Shown piece after piece: positions 1 through 10,565 of a stretch of DNA of 64,000 nucleotides. Below the pieces are notes generated by a model. That model saw only the letters and a list, made by a program, of their open reading frames with translations, ran no database searches and was not told the DNA's origin. How positions within the stretch are numbered: position 1 is the first letter of the stretch; every line of letters starts with the position of its first letter. The position numbers were made by a program, and so were the translations under genes. The stretch spans positions 658,001-722,000 of the forward strand of contig CANJKZ010000174.1 in the NCBI GenBank assembly GCA_947471745.1. The letters run 5' to 3'. Source of the DNA: Closterium sp. Naga37s-1. Taxonomy: Eukaryota; Streptophyta; Zygnematophyceae; Desmidiales; Closteriaceae.

Positions 1-1638
1 TCACCTCATCTCGTGTCCATGCTGCTTGCCCCTGAGGGAGACCCGGATGCACTAGACATCCCGACCCCGCGCTCTTACGCAGAGGCGATAGAGGGTCCCT
101 ACTCCTCTCAGTGGCAGGCAGCCATGGACGCAGAGATGGCTTCCTGGAAGTCCACAGGCACCTACGTAGACGAGGTTCCCCCACCTGGGGTGAACATCGT
201 CAGTGGCATGTGGATCTTCAGGGTGAAGCGGCCGCCGGGTTCTCCGCCTGCCTTCAAGGCGCGTTACGTTGCACGTGGCTTCAGTCAGCGACAGGGAGTT
301 GGCTTCTTTCAGACCTTCTCCCCTACCCCGAAGATGACCACTCTTCGGGTACTGCTGCACGTTGCTGCTCAGCGTGACTACGAGCTCCACTCGCTTGACT
401 TCAGCACAGCCTTCCTACAGGGCAGCCTGCACGAGGAGATCTGGCTGCGCCGCCCACCTGGCTTCACTGGGTCGTTTCCTGCTGGTACCCAGTGGAGCCT
501 CCGGTGGCCAGTCTACGGTCTCCGCCAGGCGCCCCGTGAGTGGCACGACACGCTCAGGATGACTCTTGCTGCTCTTGGTTTTGCTCCTTCCACTGCTGAC
601 CCTTCTCTGTTTCTACGCACTGACGCTACTCTGCCGCCGTTCTACGTTCTTGTGTACGTAGACGACCTTGTCTTTGCTACTGCTGACACGGAGGCACTCG
701 CCCACGTGAAGTCCGAGCTGCAGAAGAGACACACATGCACAGACCTGGGTGAGCTCACAAGCTATCTTGGCTTGCGGATCACCCGGGACAGAGCACAGCG
801 CACCATTACCTTGACTCAGTCACACATGGTGCAGCAGGTCCTTCAGCGCTTCGGCTTCACCTACTCCTCGCCACAGTCCACTCCTCTGCCTACCGGTCAC
901 TCGCTCTCAGCTCCACCTTCGGACGAGTCCGTAGAGCCGAGTGGCCCGTATCCAGAGCTTGTGGGCTGCCTCATGTACCTGATGACTTGCACACGACCTG
1001 ACCTCGCATACCCTCTCAGCCTTCTGGCTCGCTACGTGGCTCCCGGCAGGCACCGAAAGGTGCACTGGGATGCTGCGAAGAGGGTGTTGCGATACTTGTG
1101 CAGTACATCGGGCATGGGGCTCGTGCTTGGAGGACGGGCTCGAGTTGTCCTCACTGGTCACGCTGACGCCTCCTGGGTTGACGACTTGGCTACGCAGCGG
1201 TCGTCACAGGGTTACACCTTCAGCCTTGGCTCCGGTTCTGTCTCCTGGCGGTCTACCCGCTCTTCTTCTGTTCTCAGCTCCAGTTGTGAGGCTGAGATCT
1301 ACGCTGGGGCCATGGCTGCACAGGAGCTTCGGTGGCTCACCTACCTGCTGACCGACTTGGGAGAGGCGCCTCGTTCTCCTCCAGTTCTGTACGTCGACAA
1401 CAAGGCCATGCTGGCCTTGTGTCAGGAGCACAGACTGGAGCACAGAACGAAGCACATTGCTCTGCGCTACTTCCTTGCTCGAGAGTTGCAGCAGCGTGGC
1501 CATCTTCGTCTTTTGTACGTGGCCTCTCATGCCAACACTGCTGATGTTTTCACCAAGGCACTTCAGCCTTGTGATCATCAGCGTTTCTGTACTGTGTTAG
1601 GCCTTGTACCTACTGTGCCTCACTTGTTGACTTCTTGA
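1..1638 (+). CDS. Ty1/copia Pol C-terminal part (RT and RNase H), element A
   Basis: This is the 3' half of a copia polyprotein; the frame is already open at base 1, so the N-terminal part lies outside the window. The reverse transcriptase makes cDNA from the element RNA, and the RNase H removes the RNA strand. Visible RT landmarks are the WIFRVKR entry motif, the DFSTAFLQG palm motif, VYGLRQAPREW and the YVDD catalytic box near base 655. RNase H landmarks are HADASW, CEAEIYA, YVDNKA and KHIALRY, followed by the usual VFTKAL tail. There is no stop before the terminal TGA. It closely matches element K, so the identification is secure; whether the rest of A is intact cannot be seen. Confidence 0.93.
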   Translation, partial: SPHLVSMLLAPEGDPDALDIPTPRSYAEAIEGPYSSQWQAAMDAEMASWKSTGTYVDEVPPPGVNIVSGMWIFRVKRPPGSPPAFKARYVARGFSQRQGVGFFQTFSPTPKMTTLRVLLHVAAQRDYELHSLDFSTAFLQGSLHEEIWLRRPPGFTGSFPAGTQWSLRWPVYGLRQAPREWHDTLRMTLAALGFAPSTADPSLFLRTDATLPPFYVLVYVDDLVFATADTEALAHVKSELQKRHTCTDLGELTSYLGLRITRDRAQRTITLTQSHMVQQVLQRFGFTYSSPQSTPLPTGHSLSAPPSDESVEPSGPYPELVGCLMYLMTCTRPDLAYPLSLLARYVAPGRHRKVHWDAAKRVLRYLCSTSGMGLVLGGRARVVLTGHADASWVDDLATQRSSQGYTFSLGSGSVSWRSTRSSSVLSSSCEAEIYAGAMAAQELRWLTYLLTDLGEAPRSPPVLYVDNKAMLALCQEHRLEHRTKHIALRYFLARELQQRGHLRLLYVASHANTADVFTKALQPCDHQRFCTVLGLVPTVPHLLTS

Positions 1639-1867
1639 CTCTGCTTGTACTGTACTCTATATACATATACCTGCATGCTTACACTTGCTAGGTTGTGTTC
1701 ACTGTACTGTTTGCTTTCCTTTATATAACTCTGCATGTGAACTAGCCTTATGGCCCTTTGCTTGTGCTCAGACTGTGTGGTGACTTTGTGATCCACCCTG
1801 AGCTTGCGTTTCTTTTCTTGACTGGTCTTGTGACCTCTTGTTCTCCCCCACTTTGCCTATGGGGGTG
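1639..1867 (+). other. 3' UTR and polypurine tract of element A
   Basis: Non-coding tail between the Pol stop and the 3' LTR. It holds the box shared by nearly all copia copies here (TTGTGCTCAGA, GTGTGGTGAC, GATCCACCCTGAGCTTG). It ends in a short hairpin whose stem is CCCCCA/TGGGGG; the purine-rich arm GGGGGTG directly abuts the LTR and is the likely polypurine tract for plus-strand priming. Confidence 0.8.
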
Positions 1868-2000
1868 TGTCAAACTTATATCTGCTATGGTCTATTTAGG
1901 CTGTAGTGGGGTAGCTCTTAGAGGGTACAACACTTATGTGTTTCCTATTTGTACCCATCTCTTTTCTAGTTCATTCATTCTTTCGTCTATCTTTCTCACA
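1868..2000 (+). repeat. 3' LTR of element A
   Basis: A 133-bp LTR starting TGTCAAAC right after the PPT and ending TTTCTCACA. What follows is not a PBS or flanking host DNA but the tail of a related pol gene, so A appears to have inserted into an older copy. Confidence 0.8.
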
Positions 2001-2435
2001 CAGCCTTGTGATCATCAGCGTTTCTGTACTGTTCTAGGTCTTGTACCTACTGTGCCTCACTTGCTTACTTCTTGACTCTGCTTGTACTGTGATCTCTATA
2101 CATATACCTGCATGCTTACACTTACTAGGTTGTGTTCACTGTATTGCTTGTTCTCCTTTATATAACTCTGCATGTGAACTGGCCTTGTGGCCATTTGCTT
2201 GTGCTCAGAATGCGTGGTGACGTCGTGATCCACCCTGAGCTTGCTTTGCCTTTCTTGACCGGTCTTGTGACCTCTTGTTCTCCCCCACTTTGCCTATGGG
2301 GGTCTGTCAAACTTATATGCTATAGTCTATCTAGGCTGTAGTGGGGTAGTTCATATAGGGTACAACACTTTTAGGTTTCCTACTTGTACCCACCTGCTTG
2401 CTAGTTCAGTCATTCCTTCCTTCACTATTCTGACA
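2001..2435 (+). mobile_element. 3' end of older copia element A0
   Basis: Bases 2001-2075 encode the last ~24 codons of Pol (QPCDHQRFC...HLLTS). A 3' UTR with the shared box and PPT follows, then a 131-bp LTR (2305-2435, TGTCAAAC...CTGACA). The segment is a second copy of 1564-1867, beginning exactly at the end of the LTR of A. The simplest reading is that A inserted into the pol tail of A0; the matching left flank of A is outside the window. The LTR 2305-2435 is followed by AT-rich DNA and not by a PBS, so it is a 3' LTR. Confidence 0.7.
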
Positions 2436-2642
2436 TAGTTTTGAATACTGTTCACAGTATATTAAACCATATGATCTTTCTTTGTCAATAGTTTTGTGCA
2501 GATATGCTGTACTGTTTGTATTAGTAATCTTACTATTAAATGATGTTGTGGTAATGATAAATAGATGTATGATGCATAAATAATGCTATAGGATGCATCA
2601 TATTTAATATAATGCCATGAATCATGATGCAAATGCATGCAC
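2436..2642. other. AT-rich non-element DNA (left part)
   Basis: About 207 bp with a base composition unlike the surrounding GC-rich elements; no coding signal. It contains several ATGCAT-type motifs and short inverted repeats. It continues after element B at 9952-9989. It may be original host DNA or an unrecognised AT-rich element. Confidence 0.5.
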
Positions 2643-2799
2643 TGTCAAACATATATGATATAGCCTGTGTAGGCTGTAGTGGGGTAGACATTATGGGGTA
2701 CAGATTTTCTAGGTTTTCATACTTGTACCCATCTCCTAGGTTTTCATACTTGTACCCATCTCCTTTCTAGTTGACATCATTCCTCGTACATTTCTCACA
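2643..2799 (+). repeat. 5' LTR of element B
   Basis: 157 bp, TGTCAAACATA...TTTCTCACA. Units 2709-2735 and 2736-2762 are a perfect 27-bp tandem duplication absent from the 3' LTR; without it both LTRs are 130 bp. Confidence 0.92.
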
Positions 2800-2850
2800 T
2801 GGTATTGAGCGGGTTCCCTAGTGGGACCGTTTTTTTTTTAGGGCCCACCA
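2800..2850 (+). promoter_or_regulatory. PBS, stem-loop and GGGCCC box of element B
   Basis: The PBS starts TGGTATTGAGC at 2800. A stem GGTTCCC (2812-2818) and GGGACC (2823-2828) closes a short loop, then a T-run leads to GGGCCCACCA at 2841. The same layout follows the PBS of H, K, R, P, F and M with different but paired stems. Confidence 0.6.
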
Positions 2851-3690
2851 CTTAATTTTTTTTTTTCTGCCGTGGCCGAAGCACGCTCCTTGCCCTGTCG
2901 CGCGCCTCGCGCCTGCCTTACCTGCGCCCCGTGTGCCTGCCCTGCCGTCGCGGCCCTGACTAGAGCCGTCGCAGCTCTGCCGTCGCGGCCCCTGCCGTCG
3001 CGCCCCCCCCTGCCGTCGTGGCCCCTACCGTCGCGGCCCCTGCCGTCGCGGCCCCTGCCGTCGCGGCCCCTGCCGTCGCGGCCCCTGCTATCGCGGCCCC
3101 TGCAGTCGCGGCCCCTGCAGTCGCGGCCCCTGACATCGCGGCCCCTGCCGTCACGGCCCCTGCGGTAGCGGCCCCTGCCGTCGCGGCCCCCCCTCCCCTG
3201 CCGTCGTGGCCCCTTGCCGTCGCGGCCCCTGCCGTCGCGGCCCTGCCTGATCCCGTCACGGCCCTGCCGCCCTGCTGACGCGGCTCCGCCGCCCTCCAGT
3301 CGCGGCGCTGACTTCCGCCTTCGCGGCCCTGCCCTGCCGTCGCGGCCCTGCCATCCTGCCGTCGCGGCCCTGCCTCCCTGCCGTAGCGGCCCTGCCTGGA
3401 GCTGTCGCGGCCCTGCCGCCCTGCTGTCGCGGCCCTGCCTGAAGCTGTCGCGGCCCTGCTCGGCCGCTGTCGCGGCCCTGCATGCAGCTGCTGCGGCCCT
3501 TCCTACAGCCGCAGTCGCGGCCCTACCTACTGCCGCTGTTGCGGCCCTGCCTACCGCCGCCGTTGGCAGCCCTACCCTGGTAAGTGCACCGCCGCACCCG
3601 CGCCGCCCTTGCGAGCCACGCCGCCCTGCCAAGTCGCGCTGCTCCTGCTGCTACTGTTGCTGCTAGGCTACTGCTACTGCTCCCGCTGTC
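2851..3690 (+). repeat. Leader of B with GC-rich minisatellite
   Basis: The untranslated leader between PBS and gag. Most of 2940-3560 is a degenerate array of ~15-bp units of the type CCGTCGCGGCCCCTG, C-rich on the sense strand. A splice-donor-like CTGGTAAG lies at 3577-3584, about 110 bp before the gag ATG. Long open frames across the array on both strands are by-products of the repeat. Confidence 0.8.
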
Positions 3691-6600
3691 ATGGCTAGCC
3701 CTAATGTCCCTACCTTCGATGCTGAGGGTCGAGTGGTCGATTTTGAGGTATGGGTCGAGATTTGCAGCTTTTTCTGCAGTGTGACTCTAAGGACGGAGTC
3801 TCACTGTTCGACCACACGTCCGGCGTCGCTGTTGCCCCTGCTTTCGATGCTGACAGTACAGTTCGCTCATAGTGGACCACACGCGATGCTGCTGCTCGTC
3901 TAGCTGTCCGTAGTCACTTGCCGTCTGCTGAGCGCGCGCACTTTAGCCAGTACAAGACCGTTAGGACTCTGTACGACGCTGTTGTTGCGCGCTACTCCTC
4001 CCCTGCCACTGCTGCCCTTAGCCGCCTCATGCTGTCGTACCTGTTCCCTGACCTAGCTGCTTTTGCCACGGTCGCTGACCTCATTACGCACCTCCGCACT
4101 AGTGACATCCGCTACCGCGCTGCGCTTCCTGCCGAGTTCTGCGCCGCGAACCCCCCCCCTATGTACAGCACTCTCTACTACCTCGTCACCCGGCTCCCTG
4201 ACTCCCTTCGCTCGATCAGGGACCACTTCCTCTCCCTTTGCCCCACCACGCTCACCATTGACCTCCTTGAGGAGCGCCTCCTTGCAACAGAGAAGAGTAT
4301 AGTCGCTGTAGGAGCCTCTCGTGGTGACCCTCGTGCCCCTTTATTTGAGGGGTGCTCCCCCGTCCCCTCTTTTGCCCTCTGTTGCCTCTGCTGCTGCTGT
4401 CGACCTCGTTGGCACCGAGTCGGTCAAAGCTGCGTCTGCTCCTAGTGGGAGGCACTGCAGCGGCAGGAGCAAGGGGGGCAAGGGTGCTGGAGGGGATGGC
4501 GGGGGCGGCGGCGGGGGCGGTGGAGGCGGTGGAGGGGGTGGGGGTGGAGGTGGGGGTGGTGGCGGGAGTGGGGGCTTCGGTAGCGGTGGTGGAGGTGGAG
4601 GCGGTGGAGGCAGCGGCAGTGGGGGTGGAGGTGGCGGCGGCGGCGGTGGTGCTGGTCGGGGTGGCGCTGTGCAGCGGGGAGGCTTTGGCGGTGGCCAGCG
4701 CCAGCAGCAGCAGCGCCCTCGTGAGACCCTGTCGCCCCAACAGCTTCTTGAGTGGTACGCTGGGCGTGGGAGGTCTGGGGGTGCTGGTCCCTGCGCTTAC
4801 GTTCTCCGCACCGGCGACCGCAGTGGAGAGACGTGCGGCGACCCGCATGCCACGCTCCGCTATTTTGGCGCCTGACTGACGCCTGGCGTGCACAGTTTCC
4901 GGACGCCACTAAGATCCCTCACTGGGGTGATCTGCTTAAGTCGGGGGTTGCTATCTTTGATCTTGATTATGATGCTATCCTTGTTGCTATGTATGTTGTG
5001 TCTATTAGTGCTGAGAGTGACTGTTACATGTGTGTTCCGCCCGACCCGGACATTGAGGCTGCTTCTCTAGGTGCTAGTGAGTATGCTGCTCCAGGTGCTG
5101 GTGAGGCTGCTCTCTCAGGTACCGCGTCGGCTCAGGTCTTGCACACTTTCACCCTTGACTCGGGTGCTTCCCGCTCCTTCTTTCGCGACTGCACCACACT
5201 CTCGCCGCTCAGTCGGCTGGTGGCAGTCTCTCTGGCTGACCCCTCTGGGGGTCCGGTCCTTGCACACTCCTCCACGGTTCTGCCGTGTCCGGCGGTCCCG
5301 TCTGGCTCTTTGTCTGGCCTCCACCTCCCCTCGTTCTCCACAAACTTGGTGAGTGGAGCTGACCTTCAGGATGCGTGGGTTGACCAGTTCACTCCTGGAG
5401 GTCAGCGGGTGACCCACTGTTCGTGTACTCGGACGGGCCGGCACCTGGCCACGTTCACTCGTCAGCCTGGGTCGAGCCTGTACACCCTGACTACCGTGCC
5501 TCCTCCGGTTGCTGAGTCTGGTCAGGTAGCCGCGTCGGATCAGGTGTTTGCTGCAGCGTCCCGGTCTGGTCCTGAGTCTGCCCCCTGCTCGTGTCGCCTC
5601 CTGTCTCACCAGACTCTCCTCTGGCACCACCGCCTTGGTCACCCCTCCCTGCCTCGTCTCCGAGGCATGGCCTCCCGTGTCCTTGTCACTGGTCTTCCCC
5701 GATCTCTCCCTCCCCTCCCCCCGGGGCCTGCCCCTACCTGCGTTCCTTGCATCGAGGGGCGGCAGCGCGCCGCTCCTCACTCGTCCGAGTTCCCTCCGAC
5801 GGAGGCTCCCCTGCAGACTCTTCACATGGACGTGTGGGGCCCCGCCCGCGTCCATGGACAGGGTCACAAGCGCTACTTTCTGCTGGTCGTTGACGACTAC
5901 TCGCGTTACACCACAGTCTTCCCCTTGCGCCGCAAGGGTGAGGTCACTAAGGTGCTGATCGACTGGATCCGCGCTGGTCGTCGTCAGCTCAGCGAGAGTT
6001 TCGGCTCGGACCTTCCTGTTCTGCGTCTGCACTCCGACAGAGGTGGAGAGTTTTCCTCCAACCTTCTGCGGGCCTTCTGTCGTGCGGAGGGCATCCGCCA
6101 GACGTTCACGCTTCCGGCCTCCCCACAGCAAAATGGGATTGCTGAGCGCCGCATTGGCATGGTCATGGACGTCGCTCGTACGTCCATGATCCATGCGGCT
6201 GCTCCCCATTTTCTGTGGTCGTTCGCGGTTCAGTACGCGGCGCATCAGATCAACCTCCAGCCCCAGGTCTCCGTGCCAGAGACCACACCTACTCTGCGGT
6301 GGACGGGGAAGGTTGGCGATGCGTCTGCGTTCCGTGTCTGGGGATCTCGAGCTTTCGTCCGCGACTTGTCTGCGGACAAGCTGTCCTCCCGTGCTGTTCC
6401 CTGCGTCTTCCTTGGCTTCCCCCCTGACGCGCCTGGTTGGCAGTTTTACCACCCCACCTCGCGCCGTGTTCTGTCCTCTCAGGACGTCACGCTTGACGAG
6501 TCGGTTCCTTACTACCGTCTCTTCCCCTACCGCACTGCCCCCCTCCCCCCCCCGCCGCTCTTCCTCGCGCCAGGTCCTCCCCCGGTAGACCCCCTCCCCC

Positions 6601-9583
6601 CTCAGGGTCCTGCCCCCTCAGGTGTGTCCCAGGTAGACGCAGTCGAGCCTGTCGAGGTAGCTGTTGACTCTGGTGCTGCTAGGGGTGTTGAGCCTGTGGG
6701 TGCTGGGTCTGGGGGTGCTGAGCCTGAGCGTGCGGAGCCTGGGGGTGCTGAGTTTGGGGGTGCTGAGTCTGGGGGTGCTGAGCTTGGGGTTTCTGAGTCT
6801 GGGGGTGCGGAGCCTGCTCGTGTGGAGTCTGGAGGTGCTGCGCCTGGAGGTCCTTCGGGTGCTTCGTCCCGGCGGGAGCCACTCTCTCCACAGCAGCTGC
6901 GCGAGTGGTTTGCTCGGCGCTGGAGCCGTGCTGCTGGAGCTGGTGGTGCTACGGGCGCTGGAGGTTCTACTGCTGCTGGAGCTGCTGAGGGTTCTGGAGT
7001 CACTGGTCCCGGAGGTGCTCGTACTGGTGGTAGTGGAGCTGCTGGGCCTGGTGGTGCTACTGGAGCTGGAGCTACTGGAGGTGCTGGAGCTGGCGGTACT
7101 GCTGGAGCGGGTGCTGCTGGAGGTACTGGAGCTGGCGCTACTGGAGCTACTGAGGCTTCTGGTGGTTCTGTTGGAGCTGGAGGTGCTGCTGGAGGCGGTG
7201 CTCCTGGGTGTGCTGGGGTTGGCGCTACTGGAGCTGCTGGAGGTGCTGCTGGAGCTGGTGGAGTTGGACCTGACCCTGGGGGTGCTGGTGCTGTCCCTGC
7301 TGTTTCTGGAGGCGCTGCGCGGCCGCGGCCGTACTTCGTTCTGCTCCTTGAGCAGGTTCTTGGTCTCCCGCCTTCTACTGGTCCTGCTCCGTCCTTGGAG
7401 TGTCCACCGCCTGTCCAGTCGTAGTCCCTGTTACAGCCCACCTCCGCACTGCCTGCTCCTTCTCCTTGCACTGGTCCGACAGGAGATCTTACGGACCGTC
7501 GTGAGCCTGAGTCTCGTCCTGCGTCGCCTGTTCGTGCTGCTCGCACTAGTCGTCGTGGTTCGCGTCAGCGTCCTCCTCCTGTCTTTGGCACGCACCAGAT
7601 GGCTCTGCGTCCTTCCACTGCTCCGCAGCGTGTCCCTCTGCCGTCTCCTCCTGCGTCCTCTCATGCTACCCTTGCTGACCCGCCGTCAGACCTTTCTCGT
7701 GCTGCCCGTCCTACTGTCATGCGTCTTCTCGCTATTGTTGTCACTGACCCTTCGTTTGAGTCCACTGCTGCGTCTGCCTTGGTTGCTGAGCTTGTCGACT
7801 TTGCTGCTCACTGTCGTTTAGACTACGCCGCTATTCTTGTTGCTGAGTCTGAGTCTGTCTGTCCTCCGTCCGTCGGGGGTGAGTGTGCTCTTAGCACGGA
7901 CGTCCTTGAGGACAGGCAGAAGGCGTTCCAGTGTTTTGCCGCTGCTTTACCTCATCTCGTGTCCATGCTGCTTGCCCTTGAGGGAGACCCGGATGCCCCA
8001 GACATCCCGACCCCGCGCTCTTACGAAGAGGCGATAGAGGGTCCCTACTCCTCTCAGTGGCAGACATCCATGGATGCAGAGATGGCTTCCTGGAAGTCCA
8101 CAGGCACCTACGTCGACGAGGTTCCCCCACCTGCGGCGAACATTGTCGATGGCATGTGGATTTTCAGGGTGAAGCGGCCGCCGGGTTCTCCGCGTGTCTT
8201 CAAGGCGCGTTACGTGGCTCGAGGCTTCAGTCAGCGGAAGGGAGTTGACTACTTTCAGACCTTCTCTCCCACCCCAAAGATGACCACTCTTCGGGTACTG
8301 CTGCACGTCGCTGCTCAGCGTGACTACGAGCTTCACTCTCTTGACTTCAGCACAGCCTTCCTACAGGGCAGCCTGCACGAGGAGATCTGGCTGCGCCGCC
8401 CACCTGGCTTCACAGGGTCGTTTCCTGCTGGTACCCAGTGGAGCCTCCGGCGGCCAGTCTACGGTCTCCGCCAGGCGCCCTGTGAGTGGCACGACACACT
8501 GAGGACTACGCTTGCGACTCTTGGGTTTGCTCCTTCCAGTGGTGACTCGTCGCTGATTCTCCGCACCGACACCACTCTGCCGCCGTTCTACATCCTCGTG
8601 TACGTCGACGACTTGGTCTTTGCTACTGCTGACACTGCTGGACTGGCCCACGTGAAGTCGGAGCTGTAGAAGAGACACACGTGCATAGACCTGGGTGAAC
8701 TGCGCAGCTATCTTGGCTTGCAGATGTCCCGGGACAGAGCACGGCGCACCATTACCTTGACTCAGTCACACATGGTGCAGCAGGTCCTTCAGCGCTTCAA
8801 CTTCACGTACTCCTCGCCTCAGGCCACTCCTCTGTCTACTCGCCACTCGCTCTCAGCTCTGCCTTCGGATGAGTCCGTAGAGCCGAGTGGCCCGTACCCA
8901 GAGCTTGTTGGCTGCCTCATGTACCTGATGACCTGCACTCGACCTGACCTGGCATACCCTCTTAGCATCTTGGCACGCTATGTTGCTCCTGGGAGACACC
9001 GACCAGAGCACATGGATGCAGCTAAGAGGGTGTTGCGCTACTTGTGCAGTACGTCGGTCATGGGGCTTGTGCTTGGAGGACGGGCTCGAGTTGTCCTCAC
9101 TGGTCACGCAGATGCTTCTTGGGTTGACGACTTGGCTACTCAGCGGTCGTCACAGGGTTACACCTTCAGCCTTGGTTCTGGCTCTGTTTCGTGGCGGTCT
9201 ACCCGCTCGTCTTCTATTCTCAGCTCCAGTTGTGAGGCTGAGATCTACGCTGGGGCCATGGCTGCACAGGAATTACGCGGCTCACCTACCTGCTGGCCGA
9301 CTTGGGAGAGGTGCCTCGTTCTCCTCCAGTTCTGTATGTCGACAACAAGGCCATGCTTGCCTTGTGTCAGGAGCACAGGCTGGAGCACAGAACGAAGCAC
9401 ATTGCTCTGCGCTACTTCCTTGCTCGAGAGTTGCAGCAGCGTGGTCAGCTTCGTCTTGCTTACGTGGCCACTCGGGCCAACACTGCTGATATCTTTACCA
9501 AGGCACTTCAGCCTTGTGATCATCAGCGTTTTTGTACTATGCTAGGTCTTGTGCCTACTTGGCCTCACTTGCTCACTTCTTGA
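3691..9583 (+). pseudogene. Disabled copia gag-pol of element B
   Basis: Starts at ATG 3691 (MASPNV). The GAG core is broken by a frameshift near 3755, an in-frame TAG at 3870 and further frame changes. A Gly-rich tract (about 4490-4670) and a knuckle-like CAYVLRTG...CGDPH follow; its last cysteine is replaced by tyrosine. From about 4870 one frame carries protease (LDSGASRSFF), integrase (HHRLGHP, CVPCIEG, MDVWGP, LHSDRGGEF, QQNGIAERR) and a Gly/Ala/Glu linker up to a TAG at 7422. The same frame resumes with RT (YVDD near 8600), interrupted by a TAG at 8667. A one-base loss near 9272 shifts the RNase H end into another frame, which stops at 9583. Both TAGs sit where sister copies have CAG. 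Confidence 0.92.
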
Positions 9584-9816
9584 CTTTGCGTGTACTGTGA
9601 TTTATATATACCTGCACCTGCATGCTTACCCTTGCTAGGTTGACATCACTTTCTTGCTTGTTCACCTTGATATATAACTCTGCATGTGAACTGGCCTTGT
9701 GGCCTTGTGCTTGTGCTCAGAATGTGTGGTGACGTCGTGATCCACCTTGAGATTGCTTTGCTTTGCTTGACTGGTCTTGTGACCTCTTGTTCTCCCCCAC
9801 TTTGCTTATGGGGGTG
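9584..9816 (+). other. 3' UTR and PPT of element B
   Basis: Carries the shared 3'-UTR box (TTGTGCTCAGA, GTGTGGTGACGTCGTGATC) and the CCCCCA/TGGGGG hairpin whose 3' arm GGGGGTG touches the 3' LTR. Confidence 0.8.
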
Positions 9817-9946
9817 TGTCAAACATATATGATATAGCCTGTGTAGGCTGTAGTGGGGTAGACATTATGGGGTACAGCTTTTCAAGGTTTTCATACTTGT
9901 ACCCATCTCCTTTCTAGTCGACATCATTCCTCGTACATTTCTCACA
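9817..9946 (+). repeat. 3' LTR of element B
   Basis: 130 bp, TGTCAAACATA...TTTCTCACA, followed directly by the target duplication TGCAC. Confidence 0.93.
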
Positions 9947-9951
9947 TGCAC

Positions 9952-9989
9952 ATAATAAAATGCTTAACAGTTAACGACCCAAAAACTAA
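9952..9989. other. AT-rich non-element DNA (right part)
   Basis: Continuation of 2436-2642 after removal of element B and one copy of TGCAC. It ends where the GC-rich leader of element C begins, with no LTR at the junction. Confidence 0.5.
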
Positions 9990-10565
9990 GCTACCGCCTT
10001 CGCGGCCCCTCGCGGCCCTTCGCGGCCCCTTGTGCGGCCCTTCGAGGCCCCTTCGCGGCCCTTCGCGGCCCTTCGCGGCCCCTTCACGGCCCTTCGCGGC
10101 CCTCTCCTAGGCTCTTCGCGGCCCCTTAGCGGCCATTCGCGGCCCCTTAAGCGGCTCTTCACGGCCCCTGCTGACGCGCCCCTGCTGACGCGCCCCTACC
10201 GGCCCCTGCTGGCGTGCCCCTGCCGGCCCCTGCTGACGCGCCTCTGCCGGCCCCTGCTGACGCGCCCCTACTGGCGCGCCCCTGCCGGCCCCTGCTGGCG
10301 AGCCCCTGCCGGCCCCTGCTGGCGCGGCCCCTGCAGTCACGGCCCGCCCCTGCACCCGTCTCTGGTAAGCCGAGCCGCGCCGCCCAGCCGAGCCGCGCCG
10401 CCCAGCCGAGCCGCGCCGCTCAGCCGAGCCGCGCCGCCCCCACCGAGCCGCACTGCCCTCCCGAGCAGCACTGCCTTGCACTGCACTGCTGCTACTGCTG
10501 CTACTGCTGCTACTGCTGCTACTGCTGCTACTGCTGCTACTCTTGCTACTGCTCCTACTGCTGCT
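9990..10565 (+). repeat. Leader repeats of element C
   Basis: Successive arrays: CGCGGCCC(C)TT-type units to about 10165, units of the type CCCTGCTGACGCGCC to about 10345, ~18-bp units built on CCGAGCCGCGCCGCC, and a 9-bp CTGCTGCTA array ending at the gag ATG. A splice-donor-like CTGGTAAG lies at 10362-10369. No coding function is evident. Confidence 0.75.

Larger units (their letters stand above)
2643..9946 (+). mobile_element. Complete Ty1/copia element B with TSD TGCAC
   Basis: A 7304-bp element: 5' LTR, PBS, long leader, gag-pol, 3' UTR with PPT, 3' LTR. It is flanked by the direct 5-bp duplication TGCAC at 2638-2642 and 9947-9951. By eye the LTRs differ by three substitutions over 130 bp plus a 27-bp tandem duplication in the 5' LTR. 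The coding region carries frameshifts and nonsense codons, so B is a dead but structurally complete copy. Confidence 0.95.

Noticed and set aside
2838-3632. 264-codon open frame on the - strand, rich in Arg/Gly/Asp repeats
   Set aside because: It is a read-through of the leader minisatellite of B. Open frames exist in several phases on both strands, and none matches a protein family.
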